From IMG/VR virus record IMGVR_UViG_3300022169_000024, positions 1 through 27,458 of that record: a stretch of DNA of 27,458 nt; one strand, given 5' to 3'. The stretch is from a virus. A model generated the notes under the pieces. The model had not been told where the DNA came from, searched no databases, and saw only the letters and a list, made by a program, of their open reading frames with translations. Below, one piece after another: positions 14,733 to 22,922 of this stretch. Numbering within the stretch: position 1 is the stretch's first letter; each line of letters opens with the position of its first letter. A program made the position numbers and the translations under genes.

Positions 14733-17700
14733 TTAATAAAATATTTGTACGTTAGAACAAACTCCATTCATAATCTGACAGGAAAGTCCTGAATTAAAAC
14801 TAGCCTCGCCACTTAATAGATAATTATAAAAAGCATAATAACCATCTGGCGGATGTGGAGTTAAATCTGTAAGTAATCTTGGGTTTTTAAATAAATTAAA
14901 TCCATCTTTTATAGGCACTATTGGCTCAGATAAACTAGTTCGGTTTGAAAATTGATAAATGCCATTTCCAATTTGTCCTACTGTTGTTCCAAGGTTTTTT
15001 GCATAACCTTCGGCAGTAGCTCTATCATTTGCGTGATAACCTGTTGATCCATAATAAAAATTTGATATTGAGTCCAAGTCCATACCACTATGTGAATATT
15101 GTATTTGTCTTCCGTCAGGAACAAAAGAATAAGGATCACCTTCAACTACATAAGGAACAATTGTTGAGTATATAGTTGCTCCAGTAATGTTTGCAAAATC
15201 CGTAAAAGTGTTGTCTTGGTTTCTTATTCTAATCGTTCTTTTACTTGAGCTAATAGGCAATTCGTATTTTCTAATATATCCTTCAACACCTACGTAAGTT
15301 GGACTTTCAAAAGTTTTAACCGTTTGAATAGGTGTTATATTTACACCACTATCGTAGCTTGGATTGTTATTTGTAATTGCATAAGTTTTATAGTAAATAA
15401 AGTCAGGAGCTGTCAGTCCTTTTACCGTAAATCTCAAAGGCTCTGGAATTGAGTATATGGGAGCAGCAATGGGATGTTCAATACTTATATTAGTGACGTT
15501 TGCATTTGCTTTTAAAGTCGCTATGTCGTTTGAAGTTAATTCTGATTCTGTTTCAGAATAAAAGAATCCATACTCCGCAACTTGCTCAGTAGCTCCAATC
15601 TTACCTAGCGCATCAATTTTCATTGCTAAGGATACCGTAGTTGTTGTTGATTCTGTTGGGGTTACATATCCAATTACAGGTGCAACGACTACTATTGGAA
15701 CTCCTGCAACTGTAGTGGTTATTACATTGCTAACTGCGGTGTCGTTTGGAATCTCTTCATCAGTTGATACAACTTCTAATCCTTCACTATTACAATCTTT
15801 ATCGGCAGTAAATGAAGATGTATCTGATAAAACAAAAATACTATCTGCTGTAATATCACAATCCGCATCAGGCAAAAACTTAGATGGTACAATAATACCA
15901 ACATCTTCTGATATATTTATTAATTCTAAGTTGCTTAAAAGCGTTTCAAAGTTTGTATTTATACTATTTATCTTATAAGACTTATTAAATATTACAATCT
16001 TATCAGCTAATGATAATTTGTGTAATGTGCTTACAGGTAAATATGCTTTGATTTTTGTTAGCCTCCTTCTTTTGTCAAATACTTCTTCTATATATGTTTT
16101 GTAATATTTTTCAAATAAGCTTTTATTAAATGGAATTAATTCGTATTCGTTTACTTCTGCGTTAAAATTTAAATTATCGCTTGTATCTACACCGTTTGCT
16201 TCATTAAAAAGGTGTAATGAGTTTGAAGGTATAAAGTAAGTTGATAAGGATGACACACCTCCTGAGATTGGTTTATATCCAATAGATGTTCCTGTGACTT
16301 TTTCAGGATAAAACAAAAGAGGTTTTCCTAGTGTTGGCGATTGTGATGAGTCTACACTCCACCCATATTGAATAGTCGTCTCGGCTTCTGTGTTGGCATC
16401 AATTAACCTTTCATATTTAAAATGTTCAAAGGGTATTTTAATGTCATATACATCACCGCTTAATTTATCGTCTCCAGTATATTTAACAGAACCCCAGTCT
16501 TTATTAAATTGCTCTTTGTGGTTTTCTGCTAGAAAACTTTCTAGTCCTTCGTATGTAAAATTAATTTCCCTATATGGTAAAACTGTATCAATAGAAGATG
16601 ATTCTTTATCTAGGTCTTTTGTGATGTCCCAATAAACCTCGCTGTTTGAATAGTAGTCATCCAAAGCTTGTATTTTAACTTCTTTGCTTTCTGTTATGTA
16701 TGAAGTAAGATTAAACATTTTAAAAAGTCCTTGAAGAAACTCTATAATCTTCATATCTGGTAATTGATTTGCAACTTGCAAAATCTTATTTGACCCAGTA
16801 TTAATTGATTGTTTTAAAAATACATACCTTTCAGTTGTGTACCACAATTCTTTTTGATCTCTTCTTAAATTCCAAAGAATCTCGAAAGTACCCACTTCGT
16901 TAGTAACTAGCTCAGCGTGGATTGATTCGTGAGGTGGTAAGCTTCCAATATCAAATGTTTTTGTACCAACTTGGTCATCAAAGCTTTTCCATAGTTCACC
17001 ATCCTTGTATATTAAAAGACTGTATTTTAAAACAGCACCTATTGTACTAATAGAAACTTCAGCTCTAGGATTTCCGTGACCTACTGTAGCAAATGTACTA
17101 CCTCTTAAATATTGTAAAACTCCATATTCTTGATCATTTCCCCCTTCTTTTGTATAATTGTCAAATAATACAGTGTTGATTTGATCTTCAAATACTCCTC
17201 CAACCTTGTTATGAAGCCACACATATAGATCAGAAAACGATGCGTTGTTCCTACTAAAGAAGTCATCAGAAAATGTAAATCCAGCAGGTTTAAAATATTG
17301 GCTTTCAATTGCTTTTACAATAGCATAAACATTCAATGCAGGTTTTAATTGACTTGCATTTACACCACCTAAAGCTGATCCACTATCGTAGTATAGGTTT
17401 GCTAGTTCTTCTGTTGTGCTAGTCGCTGCGCTTGAATCATAATAAAGCCTTTGACCATAAGTTATCAAAGGAGTTATAATTGCTTTGTCATATAAAACCC
17501 CTTCAGATGTTATATCTAGTCCACTTGTTATTGAACTTAATAAATTAGCATCTGTATAGTCAAATTTAAAATTAGCTAAAAATGAAAGTGAACTTAGTTT
17601 AGTATCTCCAAGCAAGTCTTTTAAGTTTACAGTATTGCCAAAGAATGTAAGCCTGTATGTATGAGGTTTATTTAGTTTTAACGTACTACCTTCAAGTTTT

Positions 17701-17993
17701 ATTTTACCTTTCTTAAAAGGCTTGTAATTAAGGTACAGCTCCGCATCTATCTTTTTTCTACCATCAAAAGAATTGACATTTGGATTGTCCTCGTTATCAA
17801 CTATATCAGAATTGTAAAAATGCTTAAATATTTTATTATTTACTTTACTTGCAGGAATTGAAAACGTCTGCGTAAACTCAGTAAATATTTTATCAATAGC
17901 TTTAACGTCTTGGATGCTTTGCGATAGTGTTACCGTTTCATCATCAAACATTTCTACTTGCTGACCCTCTACATAAAGCTGTAATGCTATCAT
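14733..17993 (-). CDS. Large tail-tip / baseplate-like protein
   Basis: At 1086 residues this is the longest product. The N-terminus (MIALQLYVEGQQVEMFDDET, then SFDGRKKIDAELYLNYKPFKKG) resembles conserved tail proteins of Bacteroidota phages and prophages. The middle (about 400-690) is beta-rich with many aromatic residues. A Cys-containing stretch (about 700-740) is followed by a Thr-rich fibronectin-III-like module (about 760-900). The last part ends in a small domain with SGMDLDSISNFYYGSTGYHA and a terminal GLSCQIMNGVCSNVQIFY, which could be a host-contact tip. The start overlaps the upstream stop (ATGA). A tip or central-hub role is inferred from size and order. Confidence 0.65.
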   Translation of the reverse strand: MIALQLYVEGQQVEMFDDETVTLSQSIQDVKAIDKIFTEFTQTFSIPASKVNNKIFKHFYNSDIVDNEDNPNVNSFDGRKKIDAELYLNYKPFKKGKIKLEGSTLKLNKPHTYRLTFFGNTVNLKDLLGDTKLSSLSFLANFKFDYTDANLLSSITSGLDITSEGVLYDKAIITPLITYGQRLYYDSSAATSTTEELANLYYDSGSALGGVNASQLKPALNVYAIVKAIESQYFKPAGFTFSDDFFSRNNASFSDLYVWLHNKVGGVFEDQINTVLFDNYTKEGGNDQEYGVLQYLRGSTFATVGHGNPRAEVSISTIGAVLKYSLLIYKDGELWKSFDDQVGTKTFDIGSLPPHESIHAELVTNEVGTFEILWNLRRDQKELWYTTERYVFLKQSINTGSNKILQVANQLPDMKIIEFLQGLFKMFNLTSYITESKEVKIQALDDYYSNSEVYWDITKDLDKESSSIDTVLPYREINFTYEGLESFLAENHKEQFNKDWGSVKYTGDDKLSGDVYDIKIPFEHFKYERLIDANTEAETTIQYGWSVDSSQSPTLGKPLLFYPEKVTGTSIGYKPISGGVSSLSTYFIPSNSLHLFNEANGVDTSDNLNFNAEVNEYELIPFNKSLFEKYYKTYIEEVFDKRRRLTKIKAYLPVSTLHKLSLADKIVIFNKSYKINSINTNFETLLSNLELINISEDVGIIVPSKFLPDADCDITADSIFVLSDTSSFTADKDCNSEGLEVVSTDEEIPNDTAVSNVITTTVAGVPIVVVAPVIGYVTPTESTTTTVSLAMKIDALGKIGATEQVAEYGFFYSETESELTSNDIATLKANANVTNISIEHPIAAPIYSIPEPLRFTVKGLTAPDFIYYKTYAITNNNPSYDSGVNITPIQTVKTFESPTYVGVEGYIRKYELPISSSKRTIRIRNQDNTFTDFANITGATIYSTIVPYVVEGDPYSFVPDGRQIQYSHSGMDLDSISNFYYGSTGYHANDRATAEGYAKNLGTTVGQIGNGIYQFSNRTSLSEPIVPIKDGFNLFKNPRLLTDLTPHPPDGYYAFYNYLLSGEASFNSGLSCQIMNGVCSNVQIFY

Positions 17994-18976
17994 CTAACGT
18001 TGTTTATTTTATCAAATGCAAATTCAAAATCTACTTTGTAATCAATTAGTTTGTCGTTTAATACTGTTTTAAATTGTAAGTTTTTAGTTGTTGGAATGAT
18101 TGGCAAAGTTTTCTCGTTATATCTTATCCATAAATTCTCAGACAAAAATAACTCTTCTATTGTGTCGTTCATATCTTCTTTTATAAAACCAGTGTTTAGA
18201 GATATTCTAGAAGTTGCATTTATATTGTATCTAGTTTGTTGTGCTTGATTTACTCCATAGGTTACTGTTGAGCTGTTTATAATATTCCTTTTAAACTTTT
18301 CATCACTTACATTAAAGCTTTCAATTGTCTTTTTAAAGAAATATAAATCTTGGAATGCGCCATACCTGTTTACAAAAGTTACTTTGTAAGGTGTGAATTT
18401 TGGCTCACATACATTTACAACCGTTATGGTTTTCTGTGTTGTCCCTCCGCTATCTTTTACAGCTATTGTGTTAGTGTTTGCAGGAATGTCTATATATTGA
18501 ATTTTTTGATTTGTATTTCCGTTGTCTGTTATTGCTGTAGTTACTGAGTCAATAACAACGCTTCCAGTAGTTGCTGCATATACAGGGAGCTTTCCTGCTG
18601 TATCTTCTGGTAAGTAAATGGTACTACTACTAATTAAATCATAAGCGGTCAACTGAGGGTTTATTTCGTCCTCATAAAAACCATACCCATCAAAAGCCAA
18701 ACTTGTATTTGTAACAGGTGATCCATAAGTAAAGATGGTATCAGTATCATCTATTAAATTTGCTACGGTTGTGACCCATACTGTTTTAGATAGATAGTCA
18801 TCGTTAAAGTTTACATCTATGTAGTCCCTTACAATTTCGGCTATCTCAAAAACTATATTATCTTGATAGCTTATGATTGATTTTTGTAAAGTGTATTTTA
18901 AATCGGTATCTGTGTAGCTTCCTGATATACCACTATAAATATAGATACTTAGATTAACTGATTTTAATGTTGCCAT
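17990..18976 (-). CDS. Tail protein, possibly distal tail/baseplate component
   Basis: The 328-residue product begins MATLKSVNLSIYIYSGISGS. It has two beta-rich halves around a central region with SVTTAITDNGNTNQKIQYID and TIAVKDSGGTTQKTITVVNV. The C-terminal half holds PYKVTFVNRYGAFQDLYFFK, a phrase I recognise in conserved tail proteins of flavobacterial phages. It is followed by an ATGA overlap with the 1086-residue tail protein, so the two are probably made together as partners. A Dit-like or adaptor role is a guess based on order. Confidence 0.6.
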   Translation of the reverse strand: MATLKSVNLSIYIYSGISGSYTDTDLKYTLQKSIISYQDNIVFEIAEIVRDYIDVNFNDDYLSKTVWVTTVANLIDDTDTIFTYGSPVTNTSLAFDGYGFYEDEINPQLTAYDLISSSTIYLPEDTAGKLPVYAATTGSVVIDSVTTAITDNGNTNQKIQYIDIPANTNTIAVKDSGGTTQKTITVVNVCEPKFTPYKVTFVNRYGAFQDLYFFKKTIESFNVSDEKFKRNIINSSTVTYGVNQAQQTRYNINATSRISLNTGFIKEDMNDTIEELFLSENLWIRYNEKTLPIIPTTKNLQFKTVLNDKLIDYKVDFEFAFDKINNVR

Positions 18977-18986
18977 TTTTTATATT

Positions 18987-20495
18987 TTATAATTGAAAGC
19001 CATTACCGTTACCACCGCCATCACAATCCCAACGCCAAACTTCTGTTACTATTCCGCTATTGCTTATTCTCCAAATATGAAAAGCTCCTGAAGTACTTGA
19101 GATTGAACTTGAATTTCTAAAACTATCTACTCTATAATATTTATCTCTACCAAACCAAGGTTCTGCTGCGGTTGTTGTTCCAAATACAGTTGAACAAACA
19201 GTTGCATTATAAGCATCACCTAAACCTGTTGCGCTTGATGCTATTGCTGTTGTTGCGCCACCAAAACTATTTTGACAAAAATCCTCTGGAGCTTCACCTA
19301 CAAAACTTTGCTGGATGTAGTATGTGTTTGTGCTAGTGCTACAAGGGTTAAGTTGTGCGGGTTGTGTTATTGATTTTGTACAAGCTACTAAAGCATTAGC
19401 GTTCGAGTAAGCAGAAGAGTTAGGCACTCTTATATTGAATGTTATTGATCTTTGTGTTGGAGTTGAAACCTCTACAAACTTAATTGGTGTAGTTGTCTCT
19501 ATTATTCCAACTGTTGAATCACCTGTTTTTATAGTTCCATCTGTGTAGATTGCTTGATTTGTTAGTATCGTAGTATCACAATCAAAAGGAACAGCACCAG
19601 TTCCTGGTTGGCTAAACAACTTAGAACATTCAATTTGTACTCCTGCATTTCCGTATCCTGTGGGTACTGTTATTAAAAAATACAAAGTTACATCTCTAGC
19701 TGAAGATGTTGTGTTTGCAACGTAGCTAGTAATTGATATTCCTCCTGATGTTGCTCTTATCTCTGCTATTGTACCAATTAAACTTGGATTACTAATCGTG
19801 CCATCTTGTGCAATACTTCCGCCTGTTAAACCTGCTGAGTCTACTCCAGTTGATGCTACACATCCTAAGTCATTATTAGTTGCAATCGTTACTGTTATTG
19901 GTTGAATTGCTACACAGCTATTCGGTGATGAATCAATTGCCTTTACATACACAACCTTAGTTCCGCCTACATTTAAAGCTGTTAAGGCTAGAGTTGTCCC
20001 TGTCGGTCTGCTCATAGCTACAAAGCTAGGATGTGGGTTTACTATAATATAAGCCTCAATGGCAACTGTTCCTGCATTAAAATAAGAAGTTAAATCTATA
20101 GTGTTGGTATCTCCTGCTCCTGATAATGATTGTGTTGGAATTGTTCCGTTTGCAGTTGGACCATTTACACAAGCTGCTGCTTCTTGTACTGCTGTTTTAG
20201 AGCATAACAAATAACCACCTCCTGAGTTTGAAAATCCGTTAGGTATTACAATTTTAAAAGTCACCGTTCTAGTTGATGAAGCTCCTACTGGTGCAAACTT
20301 GTTATTTGCAAAATCCCCTGCTGTGCTTGTAAAAGAATCTATATATCCGTAATCTAAAGTTGGTAGTGTTACCGTTCCATTTGTATCAATAGAATAATCC
20401 GATAGGTTAGCTATTGCACAAGTAAACTCAGGACTTGGCTTTGTAGGTGTAACGTATTCTAAGTAATATGGACTTCTTGCGTTTATTTTGCTCAT
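18987..20495 (-). CDS. Tail protein with three Ig-like repeats
   Basis: The 502-residue protein begins MSKINARSPYYLEYVTPTKP, a recurring N-terminus in Bacteroidota phage tail proteins. It has three divergent repeats of about 85-90 residues (roughly 25-110, 213-297, 305-385). Each begins with a Cys, has a T.TGTI/DGTI turn and a T.TF.I.VP.G strand, and ends with a C.K...Q phrase. The paired Cys suggest a disulfide-stabilised beta sandwich. The last 110 residues hold a distinct domain ending in FHIWRISNSGIVTEVWRWDC and a Gly-rich tail. The ATG overlaps the upstream stop (ATGA). The role is probably surface binding or tail decoration. Confidence 0.65.
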   Translation of the reverse strand: MSKINARSPYYLEYVTPTKPSPEFTCAIANLSDYSIDTNGTVTLPTLDYGYIDSFTSTAGDFANNKFAPVGASSTRTVTFKIVIPNGFSNSGGGYLLCSKTAVQEAAACVNGPTANGTIPTQSLSGAGDTNTIDLTSYFNAGTVAIEAYIIVNPHPSFVAMSRPTGTTLALTALNVGGTKVVYVKAIDSSPNSCVAIQPITVTIATNNDLGCVASTGVDSAGLTGGSIAQDGTISNPSLIGTIAEIRATSGGISITSYVANTTSSARDVTLYFLITVPTGYGNAGVQIECSKLFSQPGTGAVPFDCDTTILTNQAIYTDGTIKTGDSTVGIIETTTPIKFVEVSTPTQRSITFNIRVPNSSAYSNANALVACTKSITQPAQLNPCSTSTNTYYIQQSFVGEAPEDFCQNSFGGATTAIASSATGLGDAYNATVCSTVFGTTTAAEPWFGRDKYYRVDSFRNSSSISSTSGAFHIWRISNSGIVTEVWRWDCDGGGNGNGFQL

Positions 20496-21007
20496 TGTGT
20501 AAAATCTAATAAATCATCTATGTCTAATGCGAACTTATCTACCAACTCATTAGGAAGCTTTTCAAAGCCTTGTTCAAATGGTTTGGTAAAAAAGAAACTC
20601 GCTTTAATTCCTTTTTCAAATATGCTTTTGGCTAATATAAATCCTATAGTTTTGTAATTACCTTTTTTAAACTTACCTTTTTTATCTCTTAACCTTATAT
20701 TCTTTTTCTGTGCCCAATCTGCTAATGGTTGCATTGGAGGTCGTTTAGTGTTAAAACTAAATCTGCTGTTTCTATTTTCAGGGTAATTGCTTTTCTTACC
20801 CTTAACACCTTCATCAACAAAAGCTCCATATTCATCCATATAGAACTCTAAGTAAAAACTATTCTTACTAACATTTAAATCATAACCCAAGCTCTCGTAT
20901 AAAGAAGATGTAACATTCTTTTTCTTTTTAGTTAAGTTAGTACGTGATTGTTTAATCACAAACTTTGCAAAACTTTCTAACGCTGCTTTGGTTTGTTTAA
21001 AATCCAT
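20492..21007 (-). CDS. HK97 gp10-like tail completion protein
   Basis: From the ATG at 21007-21005 (TAATG overlap with the upstream stop) the product has 171 residues beginning MDFKQTKAALESFAKFVIKQ. An ATG 9 bp upstream is possible but less well placed. It is strongly basic and holds YGAFVDEGVKGKKSNYPENR and PPMQPLADWAQKKNIRLRDK, typical of HK97 gp10-like neck or tail-completion proteins. The WAQKKNIRLRDKKGKFKKG part is conserved in Bacteroidota phage versions. The next upstream gene is a probable tail terminator, which fits the usual pairing. Confidence 0.7.
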   Translation of the reverse strand: MDFKQTKAALESFAKFVIKQSRTNLTKKKKNVTSSLYESLGYDLNVSKNSFYLEFYMDEYGAFVDEGVKGKKSNYPENRNSRFSFNTKRPPMQPLADWAQKKNIRLRDKKGKFKKGNYKTIGFILAKSIFEKGIKASFFFTKPFEQGFEKLPNELVDKFALDIDDLLDFTQ

Positions 21008-21465
21008 TAGTCGCAAATTGTCATATCGTTCTGTACCAAGACATCAAACGTTGCTGTCCATCCTGCAAGCTTATTCTCAAACCTATCCACAAAAGGCTCA
21101 CAACTGACATCACCAGCCACTTGATATAATTCAGTATATAAATCCCCTCTCTGTAAGTCATTGATCACCCTTGTTAATAATGCTAATTGCGTGTTTAGTA
21201 CATCTTGTTCATTGTCATTTCCTACGAACTTATCCGTAGCTTCTTCTTTACTAATGTCTACAATGTCCATTGCAAGGACTGAAATATTAAATGTCGTTGT
21301 TTTAGTTCCTACCGTTGCTGTATTAACTATAATGTGTGCTAAGGGAAATATTGACTGCTTGTCTAAATCAACATCATCAATGCTACCAAAGCTTACTGTA
21401 TTAGTAAATGGCTCAGCTTGAAATGCTGTTTTAATTTTATCCGTTATGTTGTAAAAACCTTTCAT
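21007..21465 (-). CDS. Probable tail terminator protein
   Basis: The 152-residue product begins MKGFYNITDKIKTAFQAEPF. It has an alpha-beta pattern with FPLAHIIVNTATVGTKTTTF and a C-terminal strand WTATFDVLVQNDMTICD. Length, order (just upstream of a gp10-like protein) and the ending fit tail terminator proteins of flavobacterial phages. Such proteins cap the tail tube and join it to the neck. The ATG overlaps the TGA that ends the -1 extension of the preceding gene, which points to coupling with the frameshift product. Confidence 0.65.
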   Translation of the reverse strand: MKGFYNITDKIKTAFQAEPFTNTVSFGSIDDVDLDKQSIFPLAHIIVNTATVGTKTTTFNISVLAMDIVDISKEEATDKFVGNDNEQDVLNTQLALLTRVINDLQRGDLYTELYQVAGDVSCEPFVDRFENKLAGWTATFDVLVQNDMTICD

Positions 21466-22204
21466 CTTTTTCTTATTCTTTTTGCTTCCAATTCTTGTTT
21501 CTCTTTTTCAAAAACCAAATATAGTAAAGCAGTGTTTACATTTAATCTAGTGACTTCGTCAAACTTGGTAACGTCTCCTTTAGCGATTCCATAAACCGAT
21601 TGATACCAACCCCACTTGATGCCAAAGTTTGCCTCTGCTCCATAGTTAGTTCCTTCTTCATTTCCTTGCTCAAATAGTTCAGGGTAATTGTCAACAACTC
21701 GTTGCTTAAACGATAAAAAAAAACCAGTGATCCCATTACAACATCCAAAGGCATTTGTTTAAATGCTTCAGCGTTATCTGTTCCCTTGTAATCTTCTATT
21801 TGGTATTTGTCTTTCTTCTGTAGTGTAACAGGCCTGTAAAGCACTGACATTGCTTTGTGCATTTGTTCCCAGTCTGATAGTGTGTTATCTAGGTCTATGT
21901 ACTCTCCTAAGGTCATATCGTCTAGCTTTGGTATAAAACCATATGTAATGCCATTAAGTTCAAACGTAGGCTTTAAATCAGGCTTCTGTTCGAATACCTT
22001 GTTTAGATCTTCTATGATGTCTGTGACGTGGTTGAATCTAATAGTTGCAATATCCTTGAGATCAAGGTTGCAGAATATCTCAACCATCTTATGAAGCAAG
22101 AAGTTAGTGTTCTGGTTATCTTCAGTATTAAGCTTGGTAAACCTTTGATATTGCTCTAAAGGTATATCGCTTAATGAGTCTGGAACGTATAAGTCTATAA
22201 TCAT
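21462..22204 (-). CDS. Predicted -1 frameshift fusion of the chaperone-like protein
   Basis: If ribosomes slip back one base after decoding TTT TTT at 21721-21716, 163 zero-frame residues are joined to 84 new ones (247 total). The extension begins LSFKQRVVDNYPELFEQGNE and holds FGIKWGWYQSVYGIAKGDV and TKFDEVTRLNVNTALLYLVF, ending EAKRIRKR with TGA at 21464-21462. This frame has no ATG, GTG or TTG start between its upstream stop and the slip site. It is open for 255 bases, well past the zero-frame stop at 21542. Its last 80 bases lie where the zero frame has ended, and its TGA overlaps the next ATG. I recall similar stretches in flavobacterial phage tail modules. Confidence 0.7.
21542..22204 (-). 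CDS. Tail assembly chaperone-like protein, unshifted form
   Basis: The zero-frame product from ATG 22204-22202 has 220 residues and begins MIIDLYVPDSLSDIPLEQYQ. The phrase with DSLSDIPLEQYQRF recurs in proteins of this size in marine phages. It is helical in its second half (FFYRLSNELLTITLNYLSKE onward). A start at 22264 would lie inside the terminator hairpin and is rejected. At the zero-frame T9 run (codons GTT TTT TTT TAT, 21724-21713) a second frame opens (see the fused entry). The overall design resembles gpG/gpGT-type chaperones, but it lies about 7 kb before the tape measure, so the function is inferred. Confidence 0.7.
   Translation of the reverse strand: MIIDLYVPDSLSDIPLEQYQRFTKLNTEDNQNTNFLLHKMVEIFCNLDLKDIATIRFNHVTDIIEDLNKVFEQKPDLKPTFELNGITYGFIPKLDDMTLGEYIDLDNTLSDWEQMHKAMSVLYRPVTLQKKDKYQIEDYKGTDNAEAFKQMPLDVVMGSLVFFYRLSNELLTITLNYLSKEMKKELTMEQRQTLASSGVGINRFMESLKETLPSLTKSLD
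21715..21723 (-). other. T9 slippery site for -1 frameshifting
   Basis: Nine consecutive Ts on the minus strand, read as GTT TTT TTT TAT in the zero frame. A heptamer T TTT TTT fits the X-XXY-YYZ slip rule. It is the only long homopolymer in this gene and lies exactly where the -1 frame becomes long and conserved in appearance. No stimulatory pseudoknot was worked out. Confidence 0.65.
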
Positions 22205-22236
22205 ATTATAACAATAATAAAGTCTTGGTTTTGTAT

Positions 22237-22269
22237 AAAAAGAAAAAGGGCTACATTTCTGCAACCCTT
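22237..22269 (-). terminator. Intrinsic terminator with GAAA tetraloop
   Basis: On the minus strand AAGGGTTGCA (22269-22260) pairs with TGTAGCCCTT (22255-22246) with two G-U pairs around a GAAA tetraloop. The downstream tract TTTTTCTTTTT spans 22247-22237. It lies 38 bp after the 81-codon gene and closes the packaging/small-gene unit. Confidence 0.85.
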
Positions 22270-22307
22270 AAACCCTAACGTAATTAACTAAAACCAAAAT
22301 GAAATTC

Positions 22308-22553
22308 TTATTTTGTAAACCTACCTTTATAGTTATCGTAGATCCACAAATAGCAGTCTTTTATTTTATTTTCTAATTCTTTAGTATTTTGTATATATAA
22401 TTCATCTCCATGTTTATAATCTCCTTTTATATCAATAGATAATTTAACCTTTGGCTTTGGTCCTTTAGATTGTGGATTAATAACAACATACATATCATTG
22501 TCCCAGCATCGTTGCATTTTCTTCCACAAAGGTTTATTTAACTTCTTATCCAT
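22308..22553 (-). CDS. Unknown 81-residue protein
   Basis: The product begins MDKKLNKPLWKKMQRCWDND and is basic. It contains VVINPQSKGPKPKVKLSIDI followed by a helical end (KELENKIKDCYLWIYDNYKG). It overlaps the upstream 57-codon gene by 16 bp and is followed by a strong terminator, so it is the last gene of its unit. No family is recognised. A small regulatory or host-interaction protein is possible. Confidence 0.7.
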   Translation of the reverse strand: MDKKLNKPLWKKMQRCWDNDMYVVINPQSKGPKPKVKLSIDIKGDYKHGDELYIQNTKELENKIKDCYLWIYDNYKGRFTK

Positions 22554-22711
22554 ATTGAAAAATCATAGTAAGTAATAAACTTTGCTACTCTATATGCAAT
22601 ATACAACATAAAAAAGAAACTTGATATTAATATCATAAAACTTAATGCATCTGTTTTAAAATTATTTTTACTTTGCTCTCTAGATATTCTTTTAACTTTT
22701 CTGTAATCCAT
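22538..22711 (-). CDS. 57-residue single-pass membrane protein
   Basis: ATG at 22711-22709, TAA at 22540-22538. The product begins MDYRKVKRISREQSKNNFKT (basic, cytoplasmic), followed by one hydrophobic helix (about 22-42, SFMILISSFFFMLYIAY) and a short tail FITYYDFSIWIRS. The positive-inside rule predicts an N-in topology. It lies between two other small genes behind the 22870-22900 promoter. The function is unknown. It might alter the host envelope or exclude competitors, but nothing shows this. Confidence 0.7.
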   Translation of the reverse strand: MDYRKVKRISREQSKNNFKTDALSFMILISSFFFMLYIAYRVAKFITYYDFSIWIRS

Positions 22712-22728
22712 AATATATTTTTTTTAAT

Positions 22729-22839
22729 TTACATCATTCCTGCCATAAAGCAGCCTTCTGAACACCAACCTACTCTTTCGATTGGTTTATCACATTCGTA
22801 GCATTCGTATTCTAATTGTGTCTCTGTTGGATCTTGCAT
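22729..22839 (-). CDS. 36-residue Cys4 zinc-ribbon-like microprotein
   Basis: The internal ATG at 22839-22837 gives 36 residues beginning MQDPTETQLEYECYECDKPI. Four Cys are spaced C-x2-C-x9-C-x3-C (residues 13, 16, 26, 30), which suits one zinc site. A longer start at 22911 would run back through the promoter at 22870-22900 and is rejected. It is the first gene after that promoter, with an expected leader of about 25 bases. Small Cys4 proteins of phages often bind RNA polymerase or nucleic acid. Here that is only a possibility. Confidence 0.65.
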   Translation of the reverse strand: MQDPTETQLEYECYECDKPIERVGWCSEGCFMAGMM

Positions 22840-22869
22840 AATATTATTTGTTTTGTTTTTAATTATATA

Positions 22870-22900
22870 CAAATATATACAATTTTTCTTTAATAAACAA
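22870..22900 (-). promoter_or_regulatory. Bacteroidota-type promoter for the small-gene unit
   Basis: On the minus strand CTTG ending at 22898 (TTG 22900-22898) is followed by a 20 bp spacer and TATATTTG at 22877-22870. The -7 box matches TAnnTTTG exactly and the -33 box keeps TTG. It lies in the gap between the terminase gene and the 36-codon gene. Confidence 0.65.
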
Positions 22901-22922
22901 GTAATTAACAATGTTTTTTTAT

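Noticed and set aside
17105-17308. 67-codon minus-strand frame inside the 1086-residue tail gene
   Set aside because: It lies in an alternative frame fully inside a continuous coding sequence, with no promoter or start context.
22205-22264. Longer start for the chaperone-like gene at 22264
   Set aside because: It would begin inside the terminator hairpin. The ATG at 22204 begins the family-like sequence.
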